Part shown: positions 55,058 through 63,798 of the stretch, piece by piece
Numbering within the stretch: the stretch's first letter is position 1
How the letters are laid out: every line of letters starts with the position of its first letter
Assembly (NCBI GenBank): GCA_025384855.1
Contig: JALAHT010000001.1
Location: 1,059,064 to 1,123,063 of the forward strand
Direction of reading: 5' to 3'
From: Luteirhabdus salina
GTDB lineage: Bacteria > Bacteroidota > Bacteroidia > Flavobacteriales > Flavobacteriaceae
Length of the DNA: 64,000 bases
Program-made: the position numbers and the translations under genes
Notes under the pieces: model-generated
Database searches by the model: none
What the model was told of the DNA's origin: nothing
Seen by the model: only the letters and a program-made list of their open reading frames with translations

Positions 55058-55945
55058 ATGGGGGAAAAAAATGTCGCTGAAGGTTATTATGAGGAATTGG
55101 TCGTTTCTGATGGATTCCATGTATTAAAATTTAACAATGACAGTGCTGAAAACCAAGTTTTTAAGCGCGAAATAAGTGCTTCTTATTTACAGTTTCACTA
55201 TTGTATAAAGGGGGCTGCTAATTTCGTATTTAACGAAGGAAACTATGCACTGCCGATTTCGGAGGAAAGCGCTTTGTTATTATATAATCCGGAGAAGGAC
55301 CTTCCTTTGAACCTTACCTTATTTCCGAAATCATGGGCTGTTTCACTTTTGATTTCCATTGAAAAGTTTCATCGGCTTTTTTCAACCGAAGCAGACTTTA
55401 TCACCTTCCTAAAGGACGAAAACAAAGGGCGAAAATACTATAAGGACTCGGCTATTTCACCTTCCATGGCGATTGTATTGAACCAAATGATGAACTTCAA
55501 TCTTCACCCTATGGTGAAACCGTTGTATTATCAGGCGAAGGCTTATGAACTGTTGAGCTTATATTTCAATAAAACCGGTGAAGTAGACGTAGAACAATGT
55601 CCGTATCTGGCCGACGAGGAAAATGTTGCTAAATTGAAGCGCGCGAAGGACATTATAGTTGCCAGAATGGCAGAACCCCCGACGTTGCAGGAACTTTCCG
55701 AAGAGATTCAACTGCCATTAAACAAATTAAAGGAAGGGTTTAAACAAATATACGGCGATAGTGTGTTTAGTTTTTTATTCGATTATAAAATGGAAGTGGC
55801 AAGACAGTTATTGGCTACTGGTGACCATAACGTAAATGAGGTCGGACTAAAAGTTGGCTACAGCACGGCGAGTCATTTTATTGCTGCTTTTAAAAAGAAA
55901 TACGGCACGACCCCCAAGAAGTACTTGATGGCACTTTCTAAATAG
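55058..55945 (+). CDS. AraC-family transcriptional regulator
   Basis: 295 residues. The N-terminal half has a cupin-like sensing region (YLQFHYCIKGAANFVFNEGN). The C-terminal 100 residues hold two helix-turn-helices (LQELSEEIQLPLNKLKEGFK, VGLKVGYSTASHFIAAFKKK) ending in the YGTTPKKY signature. It lies between divergent hemA and hemH, both heme genes, so it is a good candidate for a local heme or iron regulator. The ligand is unknown. Confidence 0.92.
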   Translation: MGEKNVAEGYYEELVVSDGFHVLKFNNDSAENQVFKREISASYLQFHYCIKGAANFVFNEGNYALPISEESALLLYNPEKDLPLNLTLFPKSWAVSLLISIEKFHRLFSTEADFITFLKDENKGRKYYKDSAISPSMAIVLNQMMNFNLHPMVKPLYYQAKAYELLSLYFNKTGEVDVEQCPYLADEENVAKLKRAKDIIVARMAEPPTLQELSEEIQLPLNKLKEGFKQIYGDSVFSFLFDYKMEVARQLLATGDHNVNEVGLKVGYSTASHFIAAFKKKYGTTPKKYLMALSK

Positions 55946-56082
55946 CTTACCTCTATACCTGAATTGATGATAACTTCACGTGCCTGTTTTACCCTTCCTT
56001 CGGAAAGCGGTATTTTTGCTATCAAAGACCAGCTGTGTTTCACAAACCCGGAAGGTCTACGCAAAAATGAAATAAAATAGCT

Positions 56083-57123
56083 ATGAAAAAAGGAGTTCTG
56101 CTCGTCAACCTTGGTTCACCCGATAGCACCAATCCGAAGGATGTCAAGAAATACTTGGATGAATTCTTGATGGATCCACGTGTTATCGATGTCCCCTTTT
56201 GGCTCCGCAGTTTTATCGTCCGTGGTATTGTGTTAAATACGCGTCCGAAAAAATCAGCCGCCGCGTATCAAAAGATTTGGTGGGATGAAGGTTCACCGCT
56301 GATTGTAATCTCCGAGCGGTTACAGGAGAAGGTACAGCAGAAAGTGACGATTCCAGTCGGCCTTGCCATGCGGTATGGAAGTATGACGTTGAAGAAAGGG
56401 ATGCAGGAATTGGTTGATCAAGGTGTTGAAGATATGCTCGTAATTCCACTATATCCTCAATTTGCAATGGCCACTACCGAAACGATTAATGTGAAGGTCG
56501 AGGAATTGAAAGAAGAATTTTTTCCGAATCTGAAAACAACATCACTTCCCGCCTTTTATCACCGGAAGGATTATATTGAAGTCCTATCCAAGAGCATGGC
56601 TGAAAAACTGAAAGGCCTGGAATATGACCACCTATTGTTTAGCTACCATGGTGTTCCGGAACGGCATATTCGTAAAAGCGATGTCACCAATGGACATTGT
56701 AAGATAAATGAGCAATGTTGTGTGACCGATTCACCCGCGCATCAGTTTTGTTATCGTCACCAGTGCTATGAAACCACTCGATTGGTAGCTGAAAAGCTTC
56801 AACTAAAAGAAAACACATACTCCACTTCTTTTCAATCACGATTGGGCTTCGATCCATGGCTGCAGCCGTATACCGACCGTACCATCGAACGACTCGGAAA
56901 AACAGGCATCGAAAAGATGGTGATTGTTACGCCTGCTTTTGTCAGCGACTGCCTAGAAACGTTGGAAGAAATCGCCATGGAAGGAGAGGAGATTTTTCAT
57001 GAAAGTGGCGGAAAAGAGTTTACGACCATCCCATGTTTAAACGATCGGGATGATTTTGCTCAATTGCTAGCTAATTACATCGAAGAATGGCGGATCATAG
57101 ATACAGATAAAGCTATCGCCTAA
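56083..57123 (+). CDS. hemH: Ferrochelatase
   Basis: 346 residues. Inserts iron into protoporphyrin IX. The catalytic His189 is in LLFSYHGVPERH. An internal Cys-rich segment (Cys206, 212, 213, 223, 228) resembles the internally placed [2Fe-2S]-type cysteines reported for some bacterial ferrochelatases; whether it binds a cluster is inference. The final codon overlaps the MATE gene start by one base (TAATG). Confidence 0.95.
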   Translation: MKKGVLLVNLGSPDSTNPKDVKKYLDEFLMDPRVIDVPFWLRSFIVRGIVLNTRPKKSAAAYQKIWWDEGSPLIVISERLQEKVQQKVTIPVGLAMRYGSMTLKKGMQELVDQGVEDMLVIPLYPQFAMATTETINVKVEELKEEFFPNLKTTSLPAFYHRKDYIEVLSKSMAEKLKGLEYDHLLFSYHGVPERHIRKSDVTNGHCKINEQCCVTDSPAHQFCYRHQCYETTRLVAEKLQLKENTYSTSFQSRLGFDPWLQPYTDRTIERLGKTGIEKMVIVTPAFVSDCLETLEEIAMEGEEIFHESGGKEFTTIPCLNDRDDFAQLLANYIEEWRIIDTDKAIA

Positions 57124-58499
57124 TGGCAAAACAAAGTCGCTCCGCCAGCTTAGGCACCGAACCTATTTCGAAACTGCTCATTCAGCAGGCGGTTCCCGCG
57201 TCCATAGGCATCTTGGTCATGTCGCTGAACATGATCGTAGATACCGTATTTGTGGGTCGATGGATTGGTCCGTTGGCTATTTCAGCTATTACGGTCGTTA
57301 TTCCTATTACCTTCTTTATAGGTGCGATTGGCTTAGCGGTAGGAATCGGTGGAAGCTCTGTCTTATCCAGAGCCTTGGGTGCTGGCAACGATTCGAAAGC
57401 AGTCAAGGTGTTTGGAAACCAGATAACTTTAACGTTTCTGACATCAGGTTTGCTGGCGGTCATCGGTTTGATTTTCCAAAACGATTTGATAAAATTCTTT
57501 GGAGCCGATGAATCTTTTATCGATTTAGCACTTTTATATTACCGCATCGTTCTTTACGGTATTGTTATGCTCGCCATGTGTATGATGGGAAACAACGTCA
57601 TCCGTGCGGAAGGCAAGCCAAAATTCGCGATGTATGCCATGATGCTACCAGCTATTGGTAACATTGTAATGGACTGGGTTCTTATAAAAGTATTCGACTT
57701 TGGAATGTATGGGGCTGCATGGGCAACCTTTGTTAGTTACGCCATTTGTTTCGCCTTTATCGTCTGGTTTTTTATTTTTAAAAGTGAACTTCGCGTTACG
57801 TATCACTGCCTGAAACTTCGGAAAAAGATCGTTGGTGAAATCAGCAGCTTGAGTTCGGTCACCTTGGCACGTCAAGGAGTGATAAGCATATTCACTATTT
57901 TAATCAATAATGTACTTATAAGCACGGGTGATGCCATGGACGTCGCGAGTTACGGGATTATTAATCGTATGTTGGTTTTCGCATTGTTTCCGGTAATCGG
58001 GGTAAACCAGGGATTCCTTCCTATTGCAGGCTTTAATTATGGAGCGGAAAAGTATCAGCGGGTTCGGGAAACCATCAATACCTCCATTCTATATGCGGGT
58101 GGATTGGCAATTCTCATCTTTATTCTCATCATGTTGTTTCCTTCGGAAATCGTTTCCGTCTTTATTAGTAGTCGAGAGGGATTGGATGCCGAAACCATGG
58201 CGAATAACCAGACCTTGTTAGAGCGGACCCCCGATGCCTTACGTTGGGTGTTTGCCGCAACACCAGTAATTGCAGTGCAGTTGATAGGGGCTTCCTATTT
58301 TCAGGCAATTGGAAAAGCCATTCCGGCACTTTTACTAAGTTTAACCAAACAGGGCTTTTTCCTGATTCCTTTAATTCTTATTCTTCCCAGTTTTTTTGGG
58401 GTGTATGGTGTTTGGTATTCGTTCCCGATTGCCGATATATTGTCTACGGTAGTCACAGGGTATTATTTAAATAGAGAGGTGCGTAAGACCCTTCGATAG
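57123..58499 (+). CDS. MATE-family efflux transporter
   Basis: 458 residues with about 12 membrane helices. The N-terminal PISKLLIQQAVPASIGILV followed by NMIVDTVFVGRWIGPLAISA is the typical MATE start, and the second half repeats the pattern (GVNQGFLPIAGFNYGAEKYQ). It exports cationic compounds or drugs using a sodium or proton gradient. It is translationally coupled to hemH by a one-base TAATG overlap, so it may export a porphyrin-related or toxic compound, but that is speculative. Confidence 0.9.
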   Translation: MAKQSRSASLGTEPISKLLIQQAVPASIGILVMSLNMIVDTVFVGRWIGPLAISAITVVIPITFFIGAIGLAVGIGGSSVLSRALGAGNDSKAVKVFGNQITLTFLTSGLLAVIGLIFQNDLIKFFGADESFIDLALLYYRIVLYGIVMLAMCMMGNNVIRAEGKPKFAMYAMMLPAIGNIVMDWVLIKVFDFGMYGAAWATFVSYAICFAFIVWFFIFKSELRVTYHCLKLRKKIVGEISSLSSVTLARQGVISIFTILINNVLISTGDAMDVASYGIINRMLVFALFPVIGVNQGFLPIAGFNYGAEKYQRVRETINTSILYAGGLAILIFILIMLFPSEIVSVFISSREGLDAETMANNQTLLERTPDALRWVFAATPVIAVQLIGASYFQAIGKAIPALLLSLTKQGFFLIPLILILPSFFGVYGVWYSFPIADILSTVVTGYYLNREVRKTLR

Positions 58500-58560
58500 A
58501 GATAATTGAAGCTATATTTAAAAATTATTTTTATCTTTAAGAGTTATTAACCATCAATTG

Positions 58561-59673
58561 ATGAAAAATCTTTTTGCTTCTTTGTTGGCATTAATCCTTA
58601 CCGGTACTATTTCCGCTCAAGTTTCACTCATCGTCGATGAAACTTGGCATAATCGAAACGTTTTGGACTCATTTGTTTATGAGTACCCTCATTATACCAC
58701 GGATTTTAATCTTCAGTTTTCGGAAACCTCGGAGGGATATGAAATGATCATTAATGGAGTGGCGAATGTTTTTACGGCTCAAATAACCTTTGATCCTGCG
58801 GCGGTTACGATGACAATTCAAGATTTTGAAGTTACCACCAATCCATGTGAAACTCTAGGATGTGAATATGAATCATACTATTTTTATTCATTCCTGACAG
58901 ATTCGGACGGATCATTTAAAACATTTGAATACGATTATTTTGAAATAAGCAACGGAAATCAAATTTTTAGATTAACGGATATAAATGGTCGGATAGCTGA
59001 ATTTTCCGATGAAACATTGCCTCTTCCCGATGAAGCTTTGTTTCGAACATGGTATTTACACGTTATGGGAGCAGATTTATGGGCGAACGACTATATCTCG
59101 GACTTCGAACCGCCCATTTACCCTACCCTTACTATTCATGAAGATTTAAGTTACGATGGAATAGGTTCTTGTAATACTTTTACAGGGACTTTTAACTATT
59201 CGGTAGATATTTGGAATACCTCATTTTTGATTCAGGAGGAATTTGAAGAGGCAGGGCTTACGTGCGAATTTCACAATGGTTTTGAAGCCTATTATTTTGA
59301 AAACTTCGCCATTGCAGACTACCCCCTTACTATGGAAGTATATGAAGATACCGAGGGTGCAAGCTTTTCATTTGAAAAATCACCTGGATTCTTCTTTAGG
59401 TATTACGATCAGCCAATACTAACCACATCTGAATTTGAGACTTCAAAGGTGCTATTATATCCTAATCCTGTAGAGGAGGTAATTTATATCGAAGGAGTGG
59501 ATAGTATCAATTTCCAGCGCATAACTATTTTTAATATGCTAGGAGAAATTATTATGGAAGTCGAACATCTTCCAACCAATTCCTTAAATGTTGCGGCCCT
59601 TCCTGCCGGACTTTTTCTCATTAAGATGAAAACGGATACAGAAACGCTTACCGAAAAGCTTGTAAAGAAATAG
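58561..59673 (+). CDS. T9SS-sorted protein with META/HslJ-like segment
   Basis: 370 residues from ATG 58561; a TTG three bases before was not chosen. A signal peptide (LFASLLALILTGTISAQ) is followed by a region with IGSCNTFTGTFNYSVD, a pattern shared with META/HslJ domains. The protein ends in a type A sorting domain (VLLYPNPVEEVIYIEG to EKLVKK). It is probably a surface or secreted protein. A near-consensus -7 box (TATCTTTA, 58532-58539) precedes it. Confidence 0.82.
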   Translation: MKNLFASLLALILTGTISAQVSLIVDETWHNRNVLDSFVYEYPHYTTDFNLQFSETSEGYEMIINGVANVFTAQITFDPAAVTMTIQDFEVTTNPCETLGCEYESYYFYSFLTDSDGSFKTFEYDYFEISNGNQIFRLTDINGRIAEFSDETLPLPDEALFRTWYLHVMGADLWANDYISDFEPPIYPTLTIHEDLSYDGIGSCNTFTGTFNYSVDIWNTSFLIQEEFEEAGLTCEFHNGFEAYYFENFAIADYPLTMEVYEDTEGASFSFEKSPGFFFRYYDQPILTTSEFETSKVLLYPNPVEEVIYIEGVDSINFQRITIFNMLGEIIMEVEHLPTNSLNVAALPAGLFLIKMKTDTETLTEKLVKK

Positions 59674-59751
59674 GTACTACACCTCTACATTTTCTGGCCA
59701 CAACCTTTAGTGAAATTATGTATCTTACCATTTCAACCAAAGATTGAACGT

Positions 59752-62700
59752 ATGATTCGATTTCCCTTACACTATTTGTTTCTTGTCTTTATAGCATTCT
59801 TAAGCTCGACCTCAATAAACATTTCAGCCCAGACCTATGACGAAACCCTTTACGATGCCTTAGAGTACCGACTTATCGGTCCGTTTCGTGGCGGAAGGAG
59901 TGCAGCCGTTACGGGTGTTCCGAATAAACCAAACCTATTCTATTTTGGTGCTACCGGCGGTGGGGTTTGGAAAACGCTGAATGGCGGACGAACTTGGGAG
60001 AATATTTCGGATGGTTATTTCGGTGGCAGTATTGGAAGCATCGAAGTAGCTGAAAGCGATCCAAATGTAATATATGTTGGGGGTGGTGAAAAAACCGTTC
60101 GCGGAAACGTTTCATCTGGTTATGGTATGTGGCGTACCGAAGATGCTGGAAAAACATGGCAGCCTGCAGGATTGGAAAATAGTCGACATATTCCTAGAAT
60201 CGTGGTTCATCCAAACGATTATAATACAGTTTATGCTGCAGTGTTGGGAAACATCTATAAGCCTACACAGGAACGCGGCGTCTACAAAAGCACCGATGGC
60301 GGAAAATCATGGGAACGCAAATTATTTTCAAATGAAAATGCCGGTGCCGTCGATTTGGTGATGGATCCAAATAATCTGAGAATTCTGTATGCCTCCACTT
60401 GGAACGTGCGAAGAACACCGTACAGCTTAAGCAGCGGTGGTGAAGGTTCAGCACTTTGGAAAAGTACCGATAGCGGGGAAACCTGGAAGGAAATCTCCCT
60501 AAATAAAGGCTTTCCAAAGGATACCCTCGGAATTATTGGCGTTACCGTTTCACCGGTGAACAGTGAACGTGTGTGGGCCATCGTGGAACATAAGGACGAT
60601 GGCGGTGTATATCGAAGCGATGATGGTGGTGAAACCTGGACACAGGTGAACGACGAACGGAAGCTTCGTCAACGAGCTTGGTATTACACCCGAATTTACG
60701 CTGATACCGAGGATGAAGACATCGTCTATGTATTGAATGTTCGCTACCATAAAAGTACCGACGGTGGGAAAACCTATGACACCTATAATGCGCCACATGG
60801 TGATCATCACGATTTATGGATTGCTCCCGAAAATCCGGATCGTATGATTATTGGTGATGATGGTGGGGCACAAGTAACCTATGACGGCGGTGAAACATGG
60901 AGTACCTATCATAATCAGCCGACTTCACAGTTTTATAGGGTCACGACCGATAATGCCTTCCCGTATCGCATTTATGCAGCCCAACAGGATAATAGTACGG
61001 TTCGCATTCCGCATAGAACGGAAAACTGGAACATAGATGAAGATGACTGGGAATCGACCGCTGGTGGCGAAAGTGCACACATTGCAGTAGATCCCAAAAA
61101 TCCGGAGATAGTTTATGGTGGAAGTTATGACGGATTTCTAACGCGCTATAACCATGAGCGAAACACGATCAGAAGTATTTCAGTATGGCCCGACAATCCG
61201 ATGGGCCATGGTGCGGAAGCCATGAAATATCGCTTTCAATGGAATTTCCCGATTTTCTTTTCACCGCACGATCCCGAAAAGTTATATACAGCTTCCAATC
61301 ATTTACATATGACTACCAATGAAGGGCAAAGCTGGGAGACCATCAGTCCAGACCTGACGCGAGATGTTCCAGAGATGCAGAAATCGTCGGGTGGGCCCAT
61401 TACCCAGGACAATACTTCAGTGGAATATTATAACACTGTTTTCGCGGCAGCTGAAAGTCCGATAACGCCTGGTTTACTATGGACTGGAAGTGATGACGGA
61501 TTGGTACATGTTTCTAGAAACGGTGGCGAGAGCTGGGAAGATGTAACGCCTAAGGGAATGCCGGAATGGGTAATGATCAATAGTATAGAACCTTCAGCAT
61601 TCGATGCTGGAACTGCTTACATTGCGGGAACACGCTATAAATTGGGCGATTTTGCGCCGTATTTATATAAAACTTCAGATTACGGAAAAACCTGGAAAAA
61701 GATTACTGATGGAATCGAAAGCGAACACTTCACCCGAGTGCTTCGTGAGGATCCGAAGCAAAAAGGACTGCTGTATGCCGGAACGGAAACAGGCATGTAC
61801 ATTTCGTTTAACGATGGTGCAACTTGGAAACCGTTTCAACTTAATCTTCCTATTGTACCAATTACCGACTTAGCTATCAAGCAAAACAACTTGATTGTCG
61901 CTACCCAAGGGAGAAGCCTTTGGATTATTGATGACCTTAGCGTACTTCACCAATTGGCAAACGCTTCGAAAAATGAGAACTACCTCTTTCAGCCCAAGGA
62001 CACCTACAGAATGGGCGGTGGGAGCAGGGAAGGTTCGCTTACTTCAGGAACGAATCATCCTAGCGGCGTTATGACCTATTTCAACCTTAAAGAAGAGCCC
62101 AAGGAAGATGAAACGGTTCGCTTGAGTTATGTTACGATGCAAAATGACACGATTCAAACCTTTTCAACCAAAGGGAAAAAAGACAAAAAATTAGAAGTAA
62201 AAAAAGGCGCTAATTACCATACATGGGATATGCGTGGCGAAGGGGCCGAGCGCCTGGACGGTATGATTCTGTGGTGGGCAAGTACCGAAGCGCCGCAAGC
62301 AGTACCCGGAAAATACAAGGTAGTGTTAGAAGTAGGAGGTGAAGCAATGGAACAAACCTTTAACGTATTGCCGGAAGAAAATGCGGAAGCTAGTGTAGCC
62401 GGAATGCAGCAGCAATACGATTTTATCTTGGATATCAATGAAACGGTCGACAAAGCCCATAAAAGCATTAAGAAAATCCGAAATATCAATGCACAGCTAA
62501 AAGCGTTTCAAGAGCAGTATAAGAAAAATGAAGCGGTGGCCGATTTGGTTGAAAAAGCTGAGAAACTATCCGATTCCTTGTCCTCAATCGAAAAAGCACT
62601 CTATCAAACCAAAAACCGTAGTGGTCAGGATCCGTTGAACTTCCCGATACGACTGACCAACAAACTCGCGCATTTAAATAGTTTGGTGAGTATGGACGAT

Positions 62701-62865
62701 TTCCCACCAACCGATCAAGACATTCAGGTGAAGAATGAACTGACGCGAAAAATCGAGGCGGAGTTGGAAAAATTTAATCGACTTATTTCAGAGGAAGTAG
62801 CGACTTTCAACAAAAATTTCAATAATAAGAATTTGAATTATTTATTTGTTGAAATAGAGGAGTGA
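59752..62865 (+). CDS. BNR/sortilin-like repeat protein, exported
   Basis: 1037 residues from ATG 59752; an extension to a GTG at 59710 would precede the signal peptide and was rejected. A signal peptide is followed by at least eight Asp-box-like repeats (STDGGKSWERKLFS, RSDDGGETWTQVN, YDGGETWSTYH, NDGATWKPFQ), forming a propeller as in BNR/VPS10 proteins. After about residue 720 come a beta-rich segment and a helical, charged C-terminus. No T9SS tail is visible. Some are annotated as glycosyl hydrolases, but I see no catalytic residue to support that. Confidence 0.85.
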   Translation: MIRFPLHYLFLVFIAFLSSTSINISAQTYDETLYDALEYRLIGPFRGGRSAAVTGVPNKPNLFYFGATGGGVWKTLNGGRTWENISDGYFGGSIGSIEVAESDPNVIYVGGGEKTVRGNVSSGYGMWRTEDAGKTWQPAGLENSRHIPRIVVHPNDYNTVYAAVLGNIYKPTQERGVYKSTDGGKSWERKLFSNENAGAVDLVMDPNNLRILYASTWNVRRTPYSLSSGGEGSALWKSTDSGETWKEISLNKGFPKDTLGIIGVTVSPVNSERVWAIVEHKDDGGVYRSDDGGETWTQVNDERKLRQRAWYYTRIYADTEDEDIVYVLNVRYHKSTDGGKTYDTYNAPHGDHHDLWIAPENPDRMIIGDDGGAQVTYDGGETWSTYHNQPTSQFYRVTTDNAFPYRIYAAQQDNSTVRIPHRTENWNIDEDDWESTAGGESAHIAVDPKNPEIVYGGSYDGFLTRYNHERNTIRSISVWPDNPMGHGAEAMKYRFQWNFPIFFSPHDPEKLYTASNHLHMTTNEGQSWETISPDLTRDVPEMQKSSGGPITQDNTSVEYYNTVFAAAESPITPGLLWTGSDDGLVHVSRNGGESWEDVTPKGMPEWVMINSIEPSAFDAGTAYIAGTRYKLGDFAPYLYKTSDYGKTWKKITDGIESEHFTRVLREDPKQKGLLYAGTETGMYISFNDGATWKPFQLNLPIVPITDLAIKQNNLIVATQGRSLWIIDDLSVLHQLANASKNENYLFQPKDTYRMGGGSREGSLTSGTNHPSGVMTYFNLKEEPKEDETVRLSYVTMQNDTIQTFSTKGKKDKKLEVKKGANYHTWDMRGEGAERLDGMILWWASTEAPQAVPGKYKVVLEVGGEAMEQTFNVLPEENAEASVAGMQQQYDFILDINETVDKAHKSIKKIRNINAQLKAFQEQYKKNEAVADLVEKAEKLSDSLSSIEKALYQTKNRSGQDPLNFPIRLTNKLAHLNSLVSMDDFPPTDQDIQVKNELTRKIEAELEKFNRLISEEVATFNKNFNNKNLNYLFVEIEE

Positions 62866-62931
62866 TGTATAATTCCTTTCGCATGATGTGAATTAGCCAA
62901 TTTCGCCTCGGCTATCAGATTTTTTATTTTG

Positions 62932-62939
62932 TACTTTTG
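62932..62939 (+). promoter_or_regulatory. Bacteroidota -7 promoter box for hemJ (TACTTTTG)
   Basis: Exact TAnnTTTG match ending 5 bases before ATG 62945, again implying a leaderless message. Confidence 0.5.
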
Positions 62940-62944
62940 AAACG

Positions 62945-63490
62945 ATGGAATACAACTATGTCAAAGCGCTACACCTAATCTTTGTCATTACTTGGTTTGC
63001 TGGCCTTTTCTACATCGTCCGCTTATTCGTATACCAAATTGAAGCTTCGGAAAAGCCTTCTCCCGAAAAGGAAATTTTGGGAACCCAACTGAAGCTAATG
63101 GCAAAGCGATTATGGTATATCATTACGTGGCCTTCGGCGGTGTTGGCTATCGGGTTTGCCATATGGCTTATTTTGGAACGCACTTTTTATCTGACCGATT
63201 CTTGGATGCAGGTGAAATTGGGCTTCGTTTTTTTATTGATACTCTACCATCTTAAATGTCACCAAATCTTCAAACAATTACAGCGCGATGAGGTGAAGCA
63301 TTCGTCCAATTTTATGCGACTGTTTAATGAAGGCGCCACCATCATTCTTTTTGCAGTGGTTTTTTTGGTCATATTACGACATGCCATCAATTGGATTTAT
63401 GGTGTGGTGGGAATTATCCTTTTTTCAGTTCTATTAATGCTCGGCTATAAATTCTACAAGCGATTGCGGGAAGGGAAGGAGAAGGATTAA
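62945..63490 (+). CDS. hemJ: Protoporphyrinogen IX oxidase HemJ
   Basis: 181 residues with four membrane helices. The sequence HLIFVITWFAGLFYIVRLFV (His10, Arg26), the central SWMQVKLGFVFLLILYHLKC, and the late RLFNEGATIILFAVVF follow the HemJ/UPF0093 pattern, although generic annotation often says CopD family. HemJ oxidises protoporphyrinogen IX to protoporphyrin IX, the step between hemF and hemH. No hemG or hemY is in the window, so this gene could complete the route. It is 80 bases downstream of the BNR gene and 5.8 kb beyond hemH, away from the main cluster. Confidence 0.85.
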   Translation: MEYNYVKALHLIFVITWFAGLFYIVRLFVYQIEASEKPSPEKEILGTQLKLMAKRLWYIITWPSAVLAIGFAIWLILERTFYLTDSWMQVKLGFVFLLILYHLKCHQIFKQLQRDEVKHSSNFMRLFNEGATIILFAVVFLVILRHAINWIYGVVGIILFSVLLMLGYKFYKRLREGKEKD

Positions 63491-63798
63491 GAAGATGAGA
63501 ATTCATATTCGCGTTCCACTTTACATATCTTCACATTATACCATTCGTACCACTCAGACCGACCTTTCTGTTGGGCAACTTGATGGTCAAGGTTGGCTTT
63601 CCAATGTTGAATTGCCTCGAGACTTTTCCAATAGCTAACCGTGATGCCTACTTCACTTTTGGCCGAATCCATTCCGATATAGCCAGGTTGTTGCTTTGCT
63701 AGCTCCTCCATGGTCGCAGCCATTTCACTATAGCCTTCGATGTTTTTAGTTTGAAGACTGGTGAAGATAACAGCGTAATAGGGGAGCTTTGGTTTCAC
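63487..63798 (-). CDS. ABM-domain monooxygenase-like protein
   Basis: 103 residues, GTG start at 63798 overlapping the preceding stop in a GTGA arrangement. The fold signature of the antibiotic biosynthesis monooxygenase family is clear: YAVIFTSLQTKNIEGY, MEELAKQQPGYIGMDS, GITVSYWKSLEAIQHWK, WYEWYNVKICKVER. Members include heme-degrading enzymes (IsdG-like) and general oxygenases; no IsdG-specific residues are clear. The stop shares bases with the hemJ stop. Confidence 0.88.
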   Translation of the reverse strand: MKPKLPYYAVIFTSLQTKNIEGYSEMAATMEELAKQQPGYIGMDSAKSEVGITVSYWKSLEAIQHWKANLDHQVAQQKGRSEWYEWYNVKICKVEREYEFSSS

